Of a stretch of DNA of 64,000 nt, positions 1 to 12,400 are shown piece after piece. Location of the stretch: assembly GCF_000003815.2 (NCBI RefSeq), contig NC_049987.1, positions 12,957,434 through 13,021,433 on the forward strand, written 5' to 3'. The notes under the pieces were generated by a model. It was not told the origin of the DNA, made no database searches, and saw nothing but the letters and a program-made list of their open reading frames with translations. Each line of letters opens with the position of its first letter. Positions within the stretch are counted from its first letter, which is position 1. The DNA comes from Branchiostoma floridae (lineage: Eukaryota > Chordata > Leptocardii > Amphioxiformes > Branchiostomatidae). A program made the position numbers and the translations under genes.

Positions 1-270
1 TTGTCTCCTATTTACATTTTTAGGCGGGCTACTTTCGTCTAATTTTCGTGGAAGGTATATGATAAAATAATACAAGTTCGAATCTTTTGGACCCACAAAG
101 GACTGACAGCATAAACACGATCGTCATCCAATATAAACGGAATTGCTGGGTATAACTAGTATTTATACGCATAAATTGACCGTTTTGCATGTATTTAAAT
201 ATGAATAAAGGATAATGTGTTTGGTCATAACTTAATATTTCTAGGAACGTTGATACTCCTTGGTTCGGCA

Positions 271-785
271 TCGGCAGCTAATTTTCTAGGCTAGGAAAGT
301 AGGATTCAGGTTTCCATCCGCCTGCTGATCGTCATGGTTACAAACTCGACAAACAAGACTTACCTGTTCCTGATGGAGCTCTTGGGTCGGAACACAGCCA
401 TCGTACGATCCTGGTCGTCGAGCAGTCGACCGACGCAACCATACTCCAGGGCATACATTCTACTTTATGTGTTTTTTAAATCTTTTTGTTAATCGTGTTT
501 TGTCTGCGTATCTGTTCAAACAAACATGTACCTGTTCTAACAATGTTGTGTTGGTGTAACTAACATAACTTCTACTATGTAGTTAGATATCGGTAGCTAA
601 TTTTCTAGGCTAGGAAAGTAGGATTCGGATTTCTATCCGCCGATTTCCTGGACATACAGCTGATCGCCATGGTTGCAACTCGACCAACAAGACCTACCTG
701 TTCTGTTCCTGACCGCCTCGGACGTTCCTGGTCGTCAGGCAGTGGACCCACGCAACCATATTCAAGGGGCATACGTCTTGGTTCG
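271..785. repeat. Diverged duplicated block, two copies about 320 bp apart
   Basis: The segment from about 271 to 466 recurs from about 590 to 785. Both begin with TCGGYAGCTAATTTTCTAGG, continue with AAAGTAGGATTC, share CTCGAC(C)AACAAGAC and end near GGGCATACRTCTT. Short indels separate the copies. No terminal inverted repeat is visible, so this is either a local duplication or two copies of an unclassified dispersed repeat. Confidence 0.6.
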
Positions 786-2389
786 ACACAGACAATTGTT
801 ATTTTGCCGAAAATTTCTTCATCAGTTATTGGTTTTCTTGTTGAGTATGTGATCAAGTTTTTCTAACCTGTCATTGATTCAGTTAAAAGTTGCGTTAGCG
901 TTACTAACCTTACTTCTACTTCTAGTATTTAACGTTTCTAAAATGAACATGTTTTTAGTCAGTTTATCTACAACTGTTATGCGCTGTTCAAAGAGGTTCA
1001 CTCTTTTACTAAAAGGGCCTATACGTTTACGGTTGTTTTTCAGCAACATACAGATATATAAATTTAGCTGGTCGGGATACTACGAAGAGGGATTTGACCA
1101 ATGAAATAGGTAAACACGATATATCATTGCCTTTGGAACATGAAAGGTAAGTTTACTACCGATGTTATCGATCATCATTCGGCAGCTTCTACACCAGTCG
1201 GATCGTCATCATCTGTTCCGAATGTTGGAAAAACGGTAGGTTGTCCGTGAATATGAATATGTCCGTGTACAAACTTTAATTAATAAAGAAATTTTATACA
1301 CTTAAACATTTAAAAACATTCTTAATTCATTGGTCGTGGCTCCTTTAATATGAACCAGTTGGGAAATGAATTATAGAATTTGGAATACAGAATTTATAGA
1401 TCATCCACCCCTGCGACATTGCCACAAAGTTCAAATATGACGTACGCTACCGCTGCGTGTGCAGTCTACGAAGTATTTTAATTAGTCTAGATCTGCTCTA
1501 GAAATTGTCAATAATACAAATAAAACAAAGTTAGATAAATCAAGTAGGTTGATAAAACCCCCTTGGATAAACCAAGAAAAAATAACCACATATTAAACAC
1601 GGGGCTAGAGTAGAAAATAAACGCAGAATATTGCAACAGTCAACGTGGCCTTCTTCTGTGGGAACATACTTTCAAAGAAGCCGCTCCTTACCGTGCATGT
1701 GTCAATCAAATTGAGCAGCACGTGAGACCAGACCAGACCAAATTCTGGAGGTTTACAATGTAATTTTTCTACAAGTTTACCAGCACCGTAACAGTTACGT
1801 CAATCGTGTACTTACACACACTAAACAATCAAAACAGCTGTTGATTTTATCGCAACGATATAAGTTTCATATTTGCGCTCAAATAACCCAATCTTCCACA
1901 ACCTGTCCCACGTTCTGGACCCCACACAAACCGTGTACACGTCTAAATGTAATATGATATGCTAGTAGTCGCGCCGTGGCGAACTTTAGAAAGGTTGGAA
2001 TATTTATAAACAGGTCACGTTCCACCGGAGGCGGGGCGGCGCTTGAAGTTCGGATGTAGATACTTACATGTAGTATCTGCCGGTCGAAGCCTGTTTACTT
2101 GGTAGTGAGACCGCCAGGATTTTGTACGACTACACTGGTCGCACTGGACATTCCTTGTTGTTCATTCTGAAACTGAAAGATTAGTGTACTTACCTATCAG
2201 TTCGGAACATGATTAACTTTTCTTCACTTTCATCGATAGATAAGAAATGCAAACACAGACTATTGTAGCTATTTACAGTGGCAAGTATCGTGTAGTGTGG
2301 GCGAATTTGATATCGCTACACCAGCGTACAAATAATGCAACAACAGAAATAGGACACAAATAATTCAACATAGAGTCGGTAGGTTTTCT

Positions 2390-3109
2390 TCGGGTGGTCC
2401 TGACACTGGCCGCGGTAGCGGGCCGTCCTCGTCACGCATGGTCAGACAGAAGCAGAATTTACTCCATGTTTTCTGATTTAGAAAAACACATCTTGCCATT
2501 CTTGGGAAAAAAACAATTTATTTGATGTTTTCTTGTCATGTACGTATAAGATTCAAACTTGCACTACACAGTCGGTTCCTCAAAATTGTAGCAAATCTTC
2601 CGAGAAAGAACGTGGTAGGTTAGGTAGCGGCGCGGGTGCGAGGTGGCACCATACATTTTGTATCTTCGGAAGGATTTGTTCCGGTACGTGACCCTGGCGC
2701 TAGCCACGGCAGCGCCGAAAGATCGGGGTCCAGTAAAAGCATACTTTGCCATATATTCTGCTTCAGAAAAAGACACCTTTGTGGAAATTTATTTCTTATT
2801 CTTTAATTTTCACGTATCAAATTTAAACATGTGCGGAACAGTCGGTTTCTCAAAATTGTAGCAAATCTTCGGAAGGATTTGTTCCGGTACGTGACCCTGG
2901 CGCTAGCCACGGCAGCGCCGAAAGATCGGGGTCCAGTAAAAGCATACTTTGCCATATTCTGCTTAAGAAAAACACACTTTTGTGGAAATTTATTTGTTTT
3001 TCTTTAATTTTCACGTATCAGATTTAAACATGTGCGGAACAGTCGGTTCCTCAAAATTGCAGCAAATCTTCTAGAAATATCGTGGTTGGGAGCGTCGCGG
3101 GTGCGTTCT
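2390..3109. repeat. Tandem repeat with period near 202 bp
   Basis: Two near-identical units begin at 2662 and 2865, each starting ATCTTCGGAAGGATTTG. Each holds a GC-rich CTGGCGCTAGCCACGGCAGC core, a T-rich segment and a GCGGAACAGTCGG end. A third, much more diverged unit lies upstream at about 2390-2595, and truncated ends resume at 2596-2640 and 3066-3109. The short frames that run through both units reflect the repeat rather than a gene. Confidence 0.75.
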
Positions 3110-3289
3110 AGACTGCGTTAGTTCAGAAACAAATTGGGAAATTGGGCGTGATACGTTCTCCGCCCTCCGCGCGGGGGTCTGCATATGAAAAGAAGCCGAT
3201 TTCTGCCAAACCCCGAACTTTGGACGGCACGGGCGTGTCTAGAAAATGTTTATGAAAAGAAGAGGCGTGTCTGAAATCTATTCATTGAT

Positions 3290-3450
3290 CGTCTAAACGC
3301 GGTTAGACGTGATTTCATGCATATCAGACGCGGGTACACGCATATCTAATCGCGTTTTACCCGAGAATTGCACGAGTTTTAATCGCGATTTACACGAGAT
3401 GTAATCGCGACTTGCACGACTTTTGCACGCGATTAAATCGCGTTCAGACC
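3290..3450. repeat. Irregular TAATCGCG / CACGAG motif array
   Basis: At least four occurrences of AATCGCG or its inverse CGCGATTA occur within about 110 bp (about 3345-3440). They are interspersed with TGCACGA and TTACMCGAG words. Spacing is irregular, roughly 20-30 bp. The motif is partly palindromic (CGCGATTAAATCGCG near 3427-3441). It looks like a low-copy degenerate satellite or the core of an inverted-repeat element. Confidence 0.55.
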
Positions 3451-3494
3451 GGACCATAAACGTAGTCGGTACTGTATAGTCGCTTGGTCACTTT

Positions 3495-6400
3495 TTAACA
3501 CACAAGAAGCAACACTCGACCATTCAGTTTCTTCACCTTTTGGTTGAGTTCAAACTTGAGCTGTACGTTCTGGATACTCTTGCTGGTGACGGCAGCAGTC
3601 ACCACGTTTGTGAAGGCCCCGCGGGTGACACGATAGTTGGCGGAGTCGATGATGAGGGTGCGGACATTGGTGTTGTGTAGGAACAGCTCTCCCAGGGAGT
3701 CGAACCAGTCCAGATGGCAGATGTTCCGTGTGGCTGGAAGGAATCTATCCGAACAAACAACTACACATTTAGTTTTTGGAACATGAAATATGGCTGCAGT
3801 AGCTCAAACGAGAAATTTTGCCAATAAAATAGGTTCTTAGGTATAATGTAAATGTAAATAAGGTGATGTGGCAATAAGTTCTTCATAAACCAAAACTGTT
3901 GGCTACTTCACAATCAAGTGTACTAAAATTTGGTGGTCGCTTGGGGGGAAAATTCAACTTCATTTTTATTTGGCAAGGATCGATTCTCCGGAGATGTATG
4001 CAGAGGGGACGCCAGGTCTTTCAAACTCAAACTGTGGCAAGGTTGAAGTGGGGAGAACTTCGTTAGTTTATGGCCCAGGGCCCAAAAAAATGTTTGAAAT
4101 ATGCTTTGTGTATTTTGTTATGAACTGGGAACGTATGGGGAAAAAAAGGTACACCTAATTGCTTGCAAGCCATTTACGGATGCAGCACAAGCTTCTTACT
4201 TGTCTGTGAAAGTGAGAGTCCTGATGATACGATTGTTCTTGAGGGCCCTGAAGACAATTTGTAAGTTGCTCGCAAAGATGCTGATGTCTAAAGAGTGCAG
4301 ACCAGCCTTGTCCTCCTCTGGCTCTTCTTTAAGAACCTGTAACAAAGGGATAATTTCTTAGTATCTTCCAGTATGGAAATACACTTTATATCAGAGGTAT
4401 ACACGTATATGCACACAAACATGTAACTTACATATCAGCTAAAATTATGACTTAAGGTATTTGATGTGTTGTTTTAAGGAAAAAAATAATAGAATCAGTG
4501 AATTTCTTTCTTCTACACTTTTGACTGAGTTTGATCAAAGTATAATCATCTTCAGATGTACTCATGAAATTTTGTAACATTGTCTTAAACTATATAGGGA
4601 AAATGTAGACCAAACCCACTTCCTCTTCCTCCTCTTCAGGATCAGTATCCTCTTTTTCTTGCTGTTCCACATCTTCCTGAGGTTTGACATCACCATCTTT
4701 TTTCTCCTCACTTGTTTTGCCAACATCCTGAAAAGACAATTCACACATGAAAACCTTTGACAACAGAAAGTAAGGGCAATGAAACAAGCAGTCTCATGTA
4801 CAAGTATATACATTTACATGTACATGTACCTGTAGTTACGTGGTATATTTAAGATCCTTCTAAAACCCAACAAGATAAAAGCTTTCATGTACCTCCTCCA
4901 TCGCATCTTCAGTTACTTCCGCCTTGAGTTCCTCCTTTTCTTCCTCCTCTTTCTTGGGTTTGGGAGGAGATTTTCTCTTCCCTTGTACCCCCTTGCCCCA
5001 TTTGATCTTTGGTCCTTTATGTCTGTCTTCTCCCTTAGGACTTTGTCTTCTCCCAGGTCTTAACTTTTCCTCATTGCTTTCTCCTTCTGAGCTTTTCCTT
5101 AGTCTACCTGGACTTTTTGTTGGAGATGACATCTCCCTTGTTCTTGACCTGGGTGACACACGGGTGCTGTCCTGGCCACGTACTTCAAACTTCTCATCTG
5201 CAATGACCCGAAGCTGTTCTCTGGCAATGCTCTTTGCCCTGCGACCTCTGACCCTTAACCCTATCGGGTCGATGAACTCCCCTCCACTTTCTTGTGTTTC
5301 CTCTTCCGACTCTGAGGTCATCTCTTTTTTCTCTTGCACATCAACGTTTGTTTTTTCTTCGGTCTTTTCTCCAGCTGATGGCTGTTTTTGTTTGATGGGT
5401 GATGGCACGTGAACCCCTCGAGCACGTGTCCTCGTTCTGAGGCCGATAGGATCCACAAATTCTTCCTGTTCCCGTTCACTCTCACTGCTCTTATCCCTCC
5501 TGGCCACCTTGGCACGAGGGCTTGTGCGTGTGCCAGTCTTGGGACTTGTGCTACTCTGTAGTGCATCTGATCGAGTTCTTCTACGCGTTCTACTACCAAT
5601 GGGATCAACAAAGCCCTCCTTTTTATCATCATCATCATCTGCAGCTGACTTAGACTTTAATGCTGTCTTCACATCACCAGTTGATCTTGTTCTAGTCCCA
5701 ACAGAATCAACATGTGCTTCAGGCTTGCTCTCTTTTATTCTGGATGATCGTCGTGGAGACTCTTGAATCTTTTCTGCTCTCCCAGGGGACTGATCGTCAT
5801 CACTGTTATCTCTGCCCCTACGTGAAACTTTTGAGTCCTTCTTACTCTCCTGTCTTGTCCTGTTCCTGGTGTTTCTGCCTCCCTTTAGTTGGTCTTCTTC
5901 TTCAGATAACTCTGCACCCTTTGTTTCTTTCTTTCCTTTCAATGAATCCACATTTTTCTTAGACGTTCTCCTACCAGCCTCCATGTCCTCTTCATCTTTA
6001 TCACTGTCTTCTTTATCTTCCATCTCATCTGAAAGTGTAATGGATGTTCTAGACCTCCCTCTTCTTAGTGTTCTAGTAGCCTGCAGGGAGTGTTTAGCCT
6101 TCTTCTTTACGACATCCTTTGTGTTTCTGTCATCTTCATCTTCATCTGCTCCATGTTTCTTCTCTACATCCTTCTCATTAGTAGTGCAATCATTTCCTTC
6201 ACTTTCAAGTTCTTTCTTGCTTTTCTTTTGGTCTTTTGATGCTTCAACTTTTATTTCTTCTTTATCTCCCTCCTTGGTAGTAGACTCAGCTGTTCCATTT
6301 CTCTGAGTGTCTGTCCCTTGGTCAGTGTTTTCTGTGGAGTCGTCTGAACCTTCCATGACAGAAGCCTTCCTCTTCAAAGGGTTTTTACCTTCCCTTGATG

Positions 6401-9400
6401 GTGAATTTGCATCATGAGCCTCTTTGTTCTCTTCCACAGTGTGTGTTATACCCTCAGCCTTTGTACCTGTTACATCTGTGTCCATCTTCTCAACCTTAGC
6501 ACCTGAGCTGTCTGATTTTTCCTCTTCATCTATTTTCGTTTCCAGAGCTTCTGTACTCTCCTTGGCTGGTTGGTTTGCTGTACTGTCTGAAGTATCGTTT
6601 TCTGTTGTCTTTGCTGCTGTCTCTGATACTTCAGCTGCTGTTCCCTGAGCAACACCTGGCTGCTGTGAGTCCTGGTACTGCAAAATGGACACAATGCTCT
6701 GCAAAAAAATAAGAAATCTACAGTTAACCTTAGGAAACAAGCACGGAAATGATAGGAAATATTGTTACTTTTTCAAATCTCTTTTACAGACCCATGGGCA
6801 GGTAAGGGTTGGCCCTTTACCTAGTCTAGCTACCACCAGTTCATAGCTACCACATGTTCACACTATTTATCACACTACACACACAAAAAAAGAAACTTGT
6901 AGCTGGCACGGTTCGAGAAAAGAAATCAGGGGCAACAGAGTTAGTTAGTGGTCACCTGTAGGCAGCTCTTAGACGACCAATCGGAGATGAAGAGGCGGTT
7001 GGCAAAGTGCATGGCGACCATTGGTGCGAAGCGGTCCACCTCGCCAGTCTCGTGCAGACAGAGCAGCGCCAGGTGGAGGGTGTCGTCCAGGGGGTTCACG
7101 TTACCCCCGCCGACAGGGACGTTCAACTGGGAACAGAACCTGATCTGCTCAGCTAGCTGCTGGAACAGGATCTCTGCCTTATCCTTCAGCAAACCTGACA
7201 CAAAGATGCACACCTGTGCAAGAAACAAAGGCTGGGTCAGGGCTAAACAAGATACACAACTTCACAGTTTAAAATCTGTGCCAATAAAGACAAAAGATAA
7301 CACATCAAATGTCAGATTACACCAATAGATCTGTGTGAGCATCTTTTATTCTACAGGTTTGATTTTTCATCTTGGCTTAGGTTTGATTTTTCATCAGTTG
7401 GCATAGCCTCATTCCTTATATATTCAAAGAACAGTTGTCAAGTGACCCTCGTATGCATACAACTAATCCTCTTGGAGAGTATAAAAATACAAGAGGGTTT
7501 GAGCACAAACTAAACAGAGACAAATTTTCTTAAGAATCAGTATCATCTGTCAATGTATTTTAAAGAGTAAAATGCAGAACAAACATGCACTTGAATATCT
7601 GGCGTTCTGCATAACAGAAACATAATCTTGTCCTTGTCTCCATTGTTCTGTTTTTCTAGCGTGAGAGTTTTTACCTGCTGAAACCCCTCCTGTGTACAGA
7701 GTCGCAGGTACGCAGCTGTCAGCTCAGAGTCGGGGGTGAGTCTGGCCATGGTGCTGATGTAACATGCTGAGAAGATCTCCTGGAACACACGGTGGGAAAA
7801 CGTGCAGCGTAGGCTCTGTCCACACGGCTCCTCCGGCGTCACGAACATCAGAAACCCAAACTTCAGGATCTCATTGGTGATGGGGTAGCACCTTCAATAA
7901 AGTGGAGAAGTTAAAATATAAAACTATAATATAACCCTGTTAACGTCATACAACCCACTCATTATAGAAAAAGTGGGACAGTCTTCTATCTTCCAATGCT
8001 TCCAGAAAAGAATTTAAACCCAAAATGCTTAGATCGTAGCTCTCAGCAGTCCATATCAATACTAGAATAGCCACCAGTTTATACTTGTCAACATTGTTAA
8101 CTACTAAAGTACACCAAAGTCTTCTATTTCAAGTATGTTTACTAAATATTCTGTATGTCACATGTTGCAATTAGCCCTCGGGCAAGAACTTGTAAATAAA
8201 CTACCATTAATACCAGTAGCTATACTAATAATGATGTGAAAACTGAATACATGAAAATCCAGGTGGCACTGAGAGTAAACATTTCCATTTTGTCACTTTT
8301 TTCAAAGTTTTGTCCCTACCTCCTGAGTTCAGACACATCAAATGACATGAGTCCATTGCGCAGCCCTTCCCACGCGATGTGGCCCAGACTAGCGATGATC
8401 TGGTGTACAGCACTGGGGATCTCTTCTCCCTTCATCTCTATTCCCTTCCTGTGAAGAAGCAAATCACACCATAACCATTAATTCTTCCTTGTGCTGCCAA
8501 AGAAAAGGAAAGATCTTTTGTCCAAGCATAAAGCAATACACGATATCTTTATCTACTTTGTATGATGTACTGTGTTCATGTTTCAAAAGCAGAAGGAATC
8601 CTAGATCAGAGCTGTCCCCATGAAAGTGATGAAAATTTATCTAATGAATTTAACAGATGAACATCAAACAATAAGTGGGGCAGACAAAAAAAATAAACTG
8701 GATAAAGCCCAGCCCCAGGCATTAAACTCCAAACAGAAATTGGTACTATTTTCCTCTTCCCCCACCTGTGACAGTTCCATCCCACCACCCCCATGACCAG
8801 TTTGGTGAACATGGCGGTGAAAGTGTCGGGTAAGCCCTGGTTGATCTCGTACAGGCGGCACAGCAACACGGCATTCAGAGGGTTCCGGATTATCTCATCC
8901 AGCTGCCATACTGAATGCAATTCCTCAATCACCTGGTAGAGGGTATAAATGTTCCTTTAGCATATTGTCGTCATATAATGCCTTGTGGCAAATCATAGTT
9001 TCCTTTGTGGACCATTTCGTACTATCTTGTTTAGGTAGATTGCAATTCTTAAAAAAACTCATTGATAGAGCAAAAAAATACTGTTTAATACAAATATCTC
9101 TGCTTTTCCATAATCAATTTGAAACCTTACTCATTGAGAATCTTTCCTTGGAAAAACTCTAAAACATGGGTCAATCCCTTGTAATGACTGGTAGCATATT
9201 TTACCTTTAAGGAAAGTCTTCCTAGATGCCTGCGTACGTACTCCTTCCTCTTCTCGGCAGTGAAGCCCTTCATAACGTAGTAGGAGTCAAACTCACACGG
9301 CAGCTGCTCCACGGGACGTGTTGTCACAATCACACAGGCTCTGGGGAGGATCTCCTTCCTGTGAAAGGAAAAGTTGATAAGTACACTATCCTCGACATGA

Positions 9401-12400
9401 AAAGTAGGAGGCGAATTATTACCTTGTCATGGAAAACCGAAACAGTTGTCATGTAGTGATATTAGGTCTTGGAATACAAACACACAATATGCAATTTGCA
9501 AGCTGTTCTCAAGACTATTGCATGCACAATTTTTGACAACATGCATATAACCAAACAAGTGCTTTTAAAAAAGCTGGCATTTTGCCAATGTTTGCGTGTG
9601 TGAACGTTTTTTTCTAGTTATTAGAATGTCATATGAATAGAACAGAGTAACTAAACCTGATATTGGCGCATGGAGAGATTCACATATGTGCCTGAATCTA
9701 GATCTAGACGCCACCTGTTAAAATTTGCGTGAACTGCAGCAAATTTCACTACACTGCCTGTTTTTGAGTGAGCTCTGTTGCGGGGCATTTTTAAGTTGTT
9801 TTTTTTTAATTTTTATTTCTATTCGGCAAAAAAACGAAGCGGCGAATCCGTTAACCAAAGAAATAAATTGGTGTGGCCAAATGGATGTAAAAATTAGTAC
9901 TTTAATGGTGTAAAAAAAGAAAAAAAAAAATCTACCTCCCCGGATTCGAACCGGGTGCATTGGTTTAGAATGCGTAAACTTTAACCACTGCGCCAGTGCG
10001 AACTTGTTGAAAAAATGCCCGTTTTAACAGGTATAGAAATGTTTGGCATGAATTGAACAGGTCCGTTCATCTCAACATCACTCCATCACAACGGCGACTA
10101 GTACTACTATGGATAGAAATGCAAACAAGAAAGAATAAAATTCGTTCGGTGATTTTTATCATTAAAGATCGACAAATCCTTTCAAGTTGACTTTTATCCC
10201 CCGAAAAATTAATTTTTCCTCATGTTCCAGGCATCATTTTAAAGCTTGAAATGTGCTCTTTCAACATTCATTCTACTGCGGTCTAAGACGGCGAAGCGCA
10301 AGCGCAGTAAAGTGGGGGTTCCCGAAAGTGTGGAAGCAGGATCCGAAGACCCGACCTCCCCGCTTACACCGGCGAATTTCTGGCATTTTAAAAATTTACA
10401 AGCAAAATAAACACATCACAAGAAAAAGAAACTTATATCCTTTATTTTGATGGGTAACTTTACCTCTAGAACCGGATAGTTTTTGTACCGCGGGTGTGGG
10501 AAGATGGTAGGAAATTTACGGATCGCCGTACTGCAGAGGGTTTTCGCGGATCAAATTATGAATATTCGCAAGGGCCTCTGGGACGCTATATGTAAGTGTT
10601 ATGTATATATATTCGATTTATTTGGAAAACATTTCATCTTTATGAATTGCTAATGCATGGTTAAATGTTAAAGCAATTATTTGATGATATGCTGCACCAA
10701 TCTAAGGAATATCATACTTCATTTATTAAATTCAATGAAATATCAGGGGCAATTACGGACCACAAACAATGACTCATGACAGAGCTTTTAAGAAGTATAC
10801 AAATTCTTCTCAGATACTGTAAATCACTTTATCTTCACGGTACCAAATTTTCACGGTCTGAGAAAATTGAACTTGTTCTCGGAACTATATGTTCACTGTC
10901 GAGGCAAGTGCACATGAAAAATGTCTGTGAATTATTTTTTATCGGTAATGATAAGTTCACGTTACAGTCGTCACCGTGAAAACAGTGAACATAACATTAC
11001 AGTGAAAAAAAACAGGAATTACAGTATTGAACAGGTCCGTTCATCACAACGGCCACTATTCTGGCCTCAGAGCATTTTGCCGCTAAGGCGGCAAAATGCA
11101 AAAAGTCAAATGGAGTCGGATCTGGTTGACTGGATTTAACATTGAAAATTAAAAACATGGGGTCAGACAGGTCTGTATGTGACACAGTGTCTAACTAGTT
11201 TTTTAAGAGCTACACCACAGATAATTGACTTCTTCTAAATGGATTTTAGTTGCAAACCAATGAGTGCTTACTTCATGAGTGCCAGGTACTCAGGGTGGGC
11301 ATGGGTGGGCATCTGGTCCAGACCATCAAGGATGAAGAGGGTCTCATGCTGACGTTTCTCAATGTATGCTCTCATGTCTGACCGCTTCATCTGGGGGAAA
11401 ATAAAGTACAGTAGTGTGCAAGTCTCTTACAGTGATGTTGCAAATGTACGTGATGGAAAGAACATTTGATGATAAAAAAATTGATGATGAGTTGTACTCC
11501 TCACTAGCTTAGCAGGTTGTCAAATTTTCAAATATCTCAGTTCTGGATTGATAACACAGGGTGAGTGTTTCTTCCCTTTTGTGTATATCCAATATGAGAA
11601 TATGAGACAATGAGAATGGATATGATTTTGAATTGATAAAAGACTTGTCTTTGTTAAGTATAAGTATATACATATATATATTGTGTGTTAACTCTGTGTG
11701 TACATGTACCCAAGGCCTTCCTGGAAAACAGTGCCTATTGCCACTGAGGGAGATAACCTGCTTAAAGAATATGGAAATAAATAAATACATAAGGTGTACA
11801 CAAACCTTGGTGTCAGTCTCTAGCAGCTGGTGATAGATGGTAGAGATGATGTCAGCCCTGACAGAGCTCAGGTCCACCTTGAACACCAGACTGAACTGGA
11901 CATACACGTTGAACAGGGTACAGCCCCAGTTGTAGCAGATCTTATGACCTAGCAGGAAAAAAAATAGGTAACTTTTTAGATGTGTATTTTATGTGTTTTA
12001 AATGTTTTCTAAGCAAATTGTACATTGTCATTAACAGAAAGGAAAATATCACAGGCTATCATAGTATGGTTAAAGTTAGTCTGTTTAACAACAAACTCTG
12101 TTGTCCAGGCCTATACATTTGTAACTGACCCCTTCCCACAAAGGGCAGGTTCAAGGAGGCCGGTTGGATTTTGGGCAGGCTGCTATAAGAGAGATTTCAT
12201 CAGGCTAGGTTGAAGTGATTTTTGCTGAAGTTTGGACACATTTGAGCCAAGTACACAGCAATACTTACAAAAGGTTGACTTGCCGATCCCCTGCTCCCCC
12301 TCGATAAGGATACGGCGAGGCGTGACCAGCATGACAGTACCTGCACGGACAGTCTGGGCCTGGGGCGTGATGATACTGCCGATGTCTTCCACTGGAGTCT

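Larger units (their letters stand above)
1..3494. other. Gene-free left flank
   Basis: I see no supportable coding exon here. Open frames are short, lack family resemblance and lack phase-consistent splice partners. The stretch is made of degenerate duplicated blocks (listed separately), AT-rich spacer and a TAATCGCG-rich array next to the 3' end of the Death-NACHT gene. Some of the right end may be 3' UTR of that gene, since its proposed stop codon is at 3497-3495 on the minus strand. Confidence 0.6.

Noticed and set aside
4924-6648. Several plus-strand open frames of 70-160 codons, Ser/Leu-rich
   Set aside because: They are the antisense shadow of the Death-NACHT disordered exon, whose Glu/Lys/Ser codons read as Ser/Phe/Leu on the other strand.
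9931-10001. A functional tRNA gene
   Set aside because: The B box and T-arm are good but the acceptor stem does not pair, so it is listed as a tRNA-derived repeat or pseudogene.
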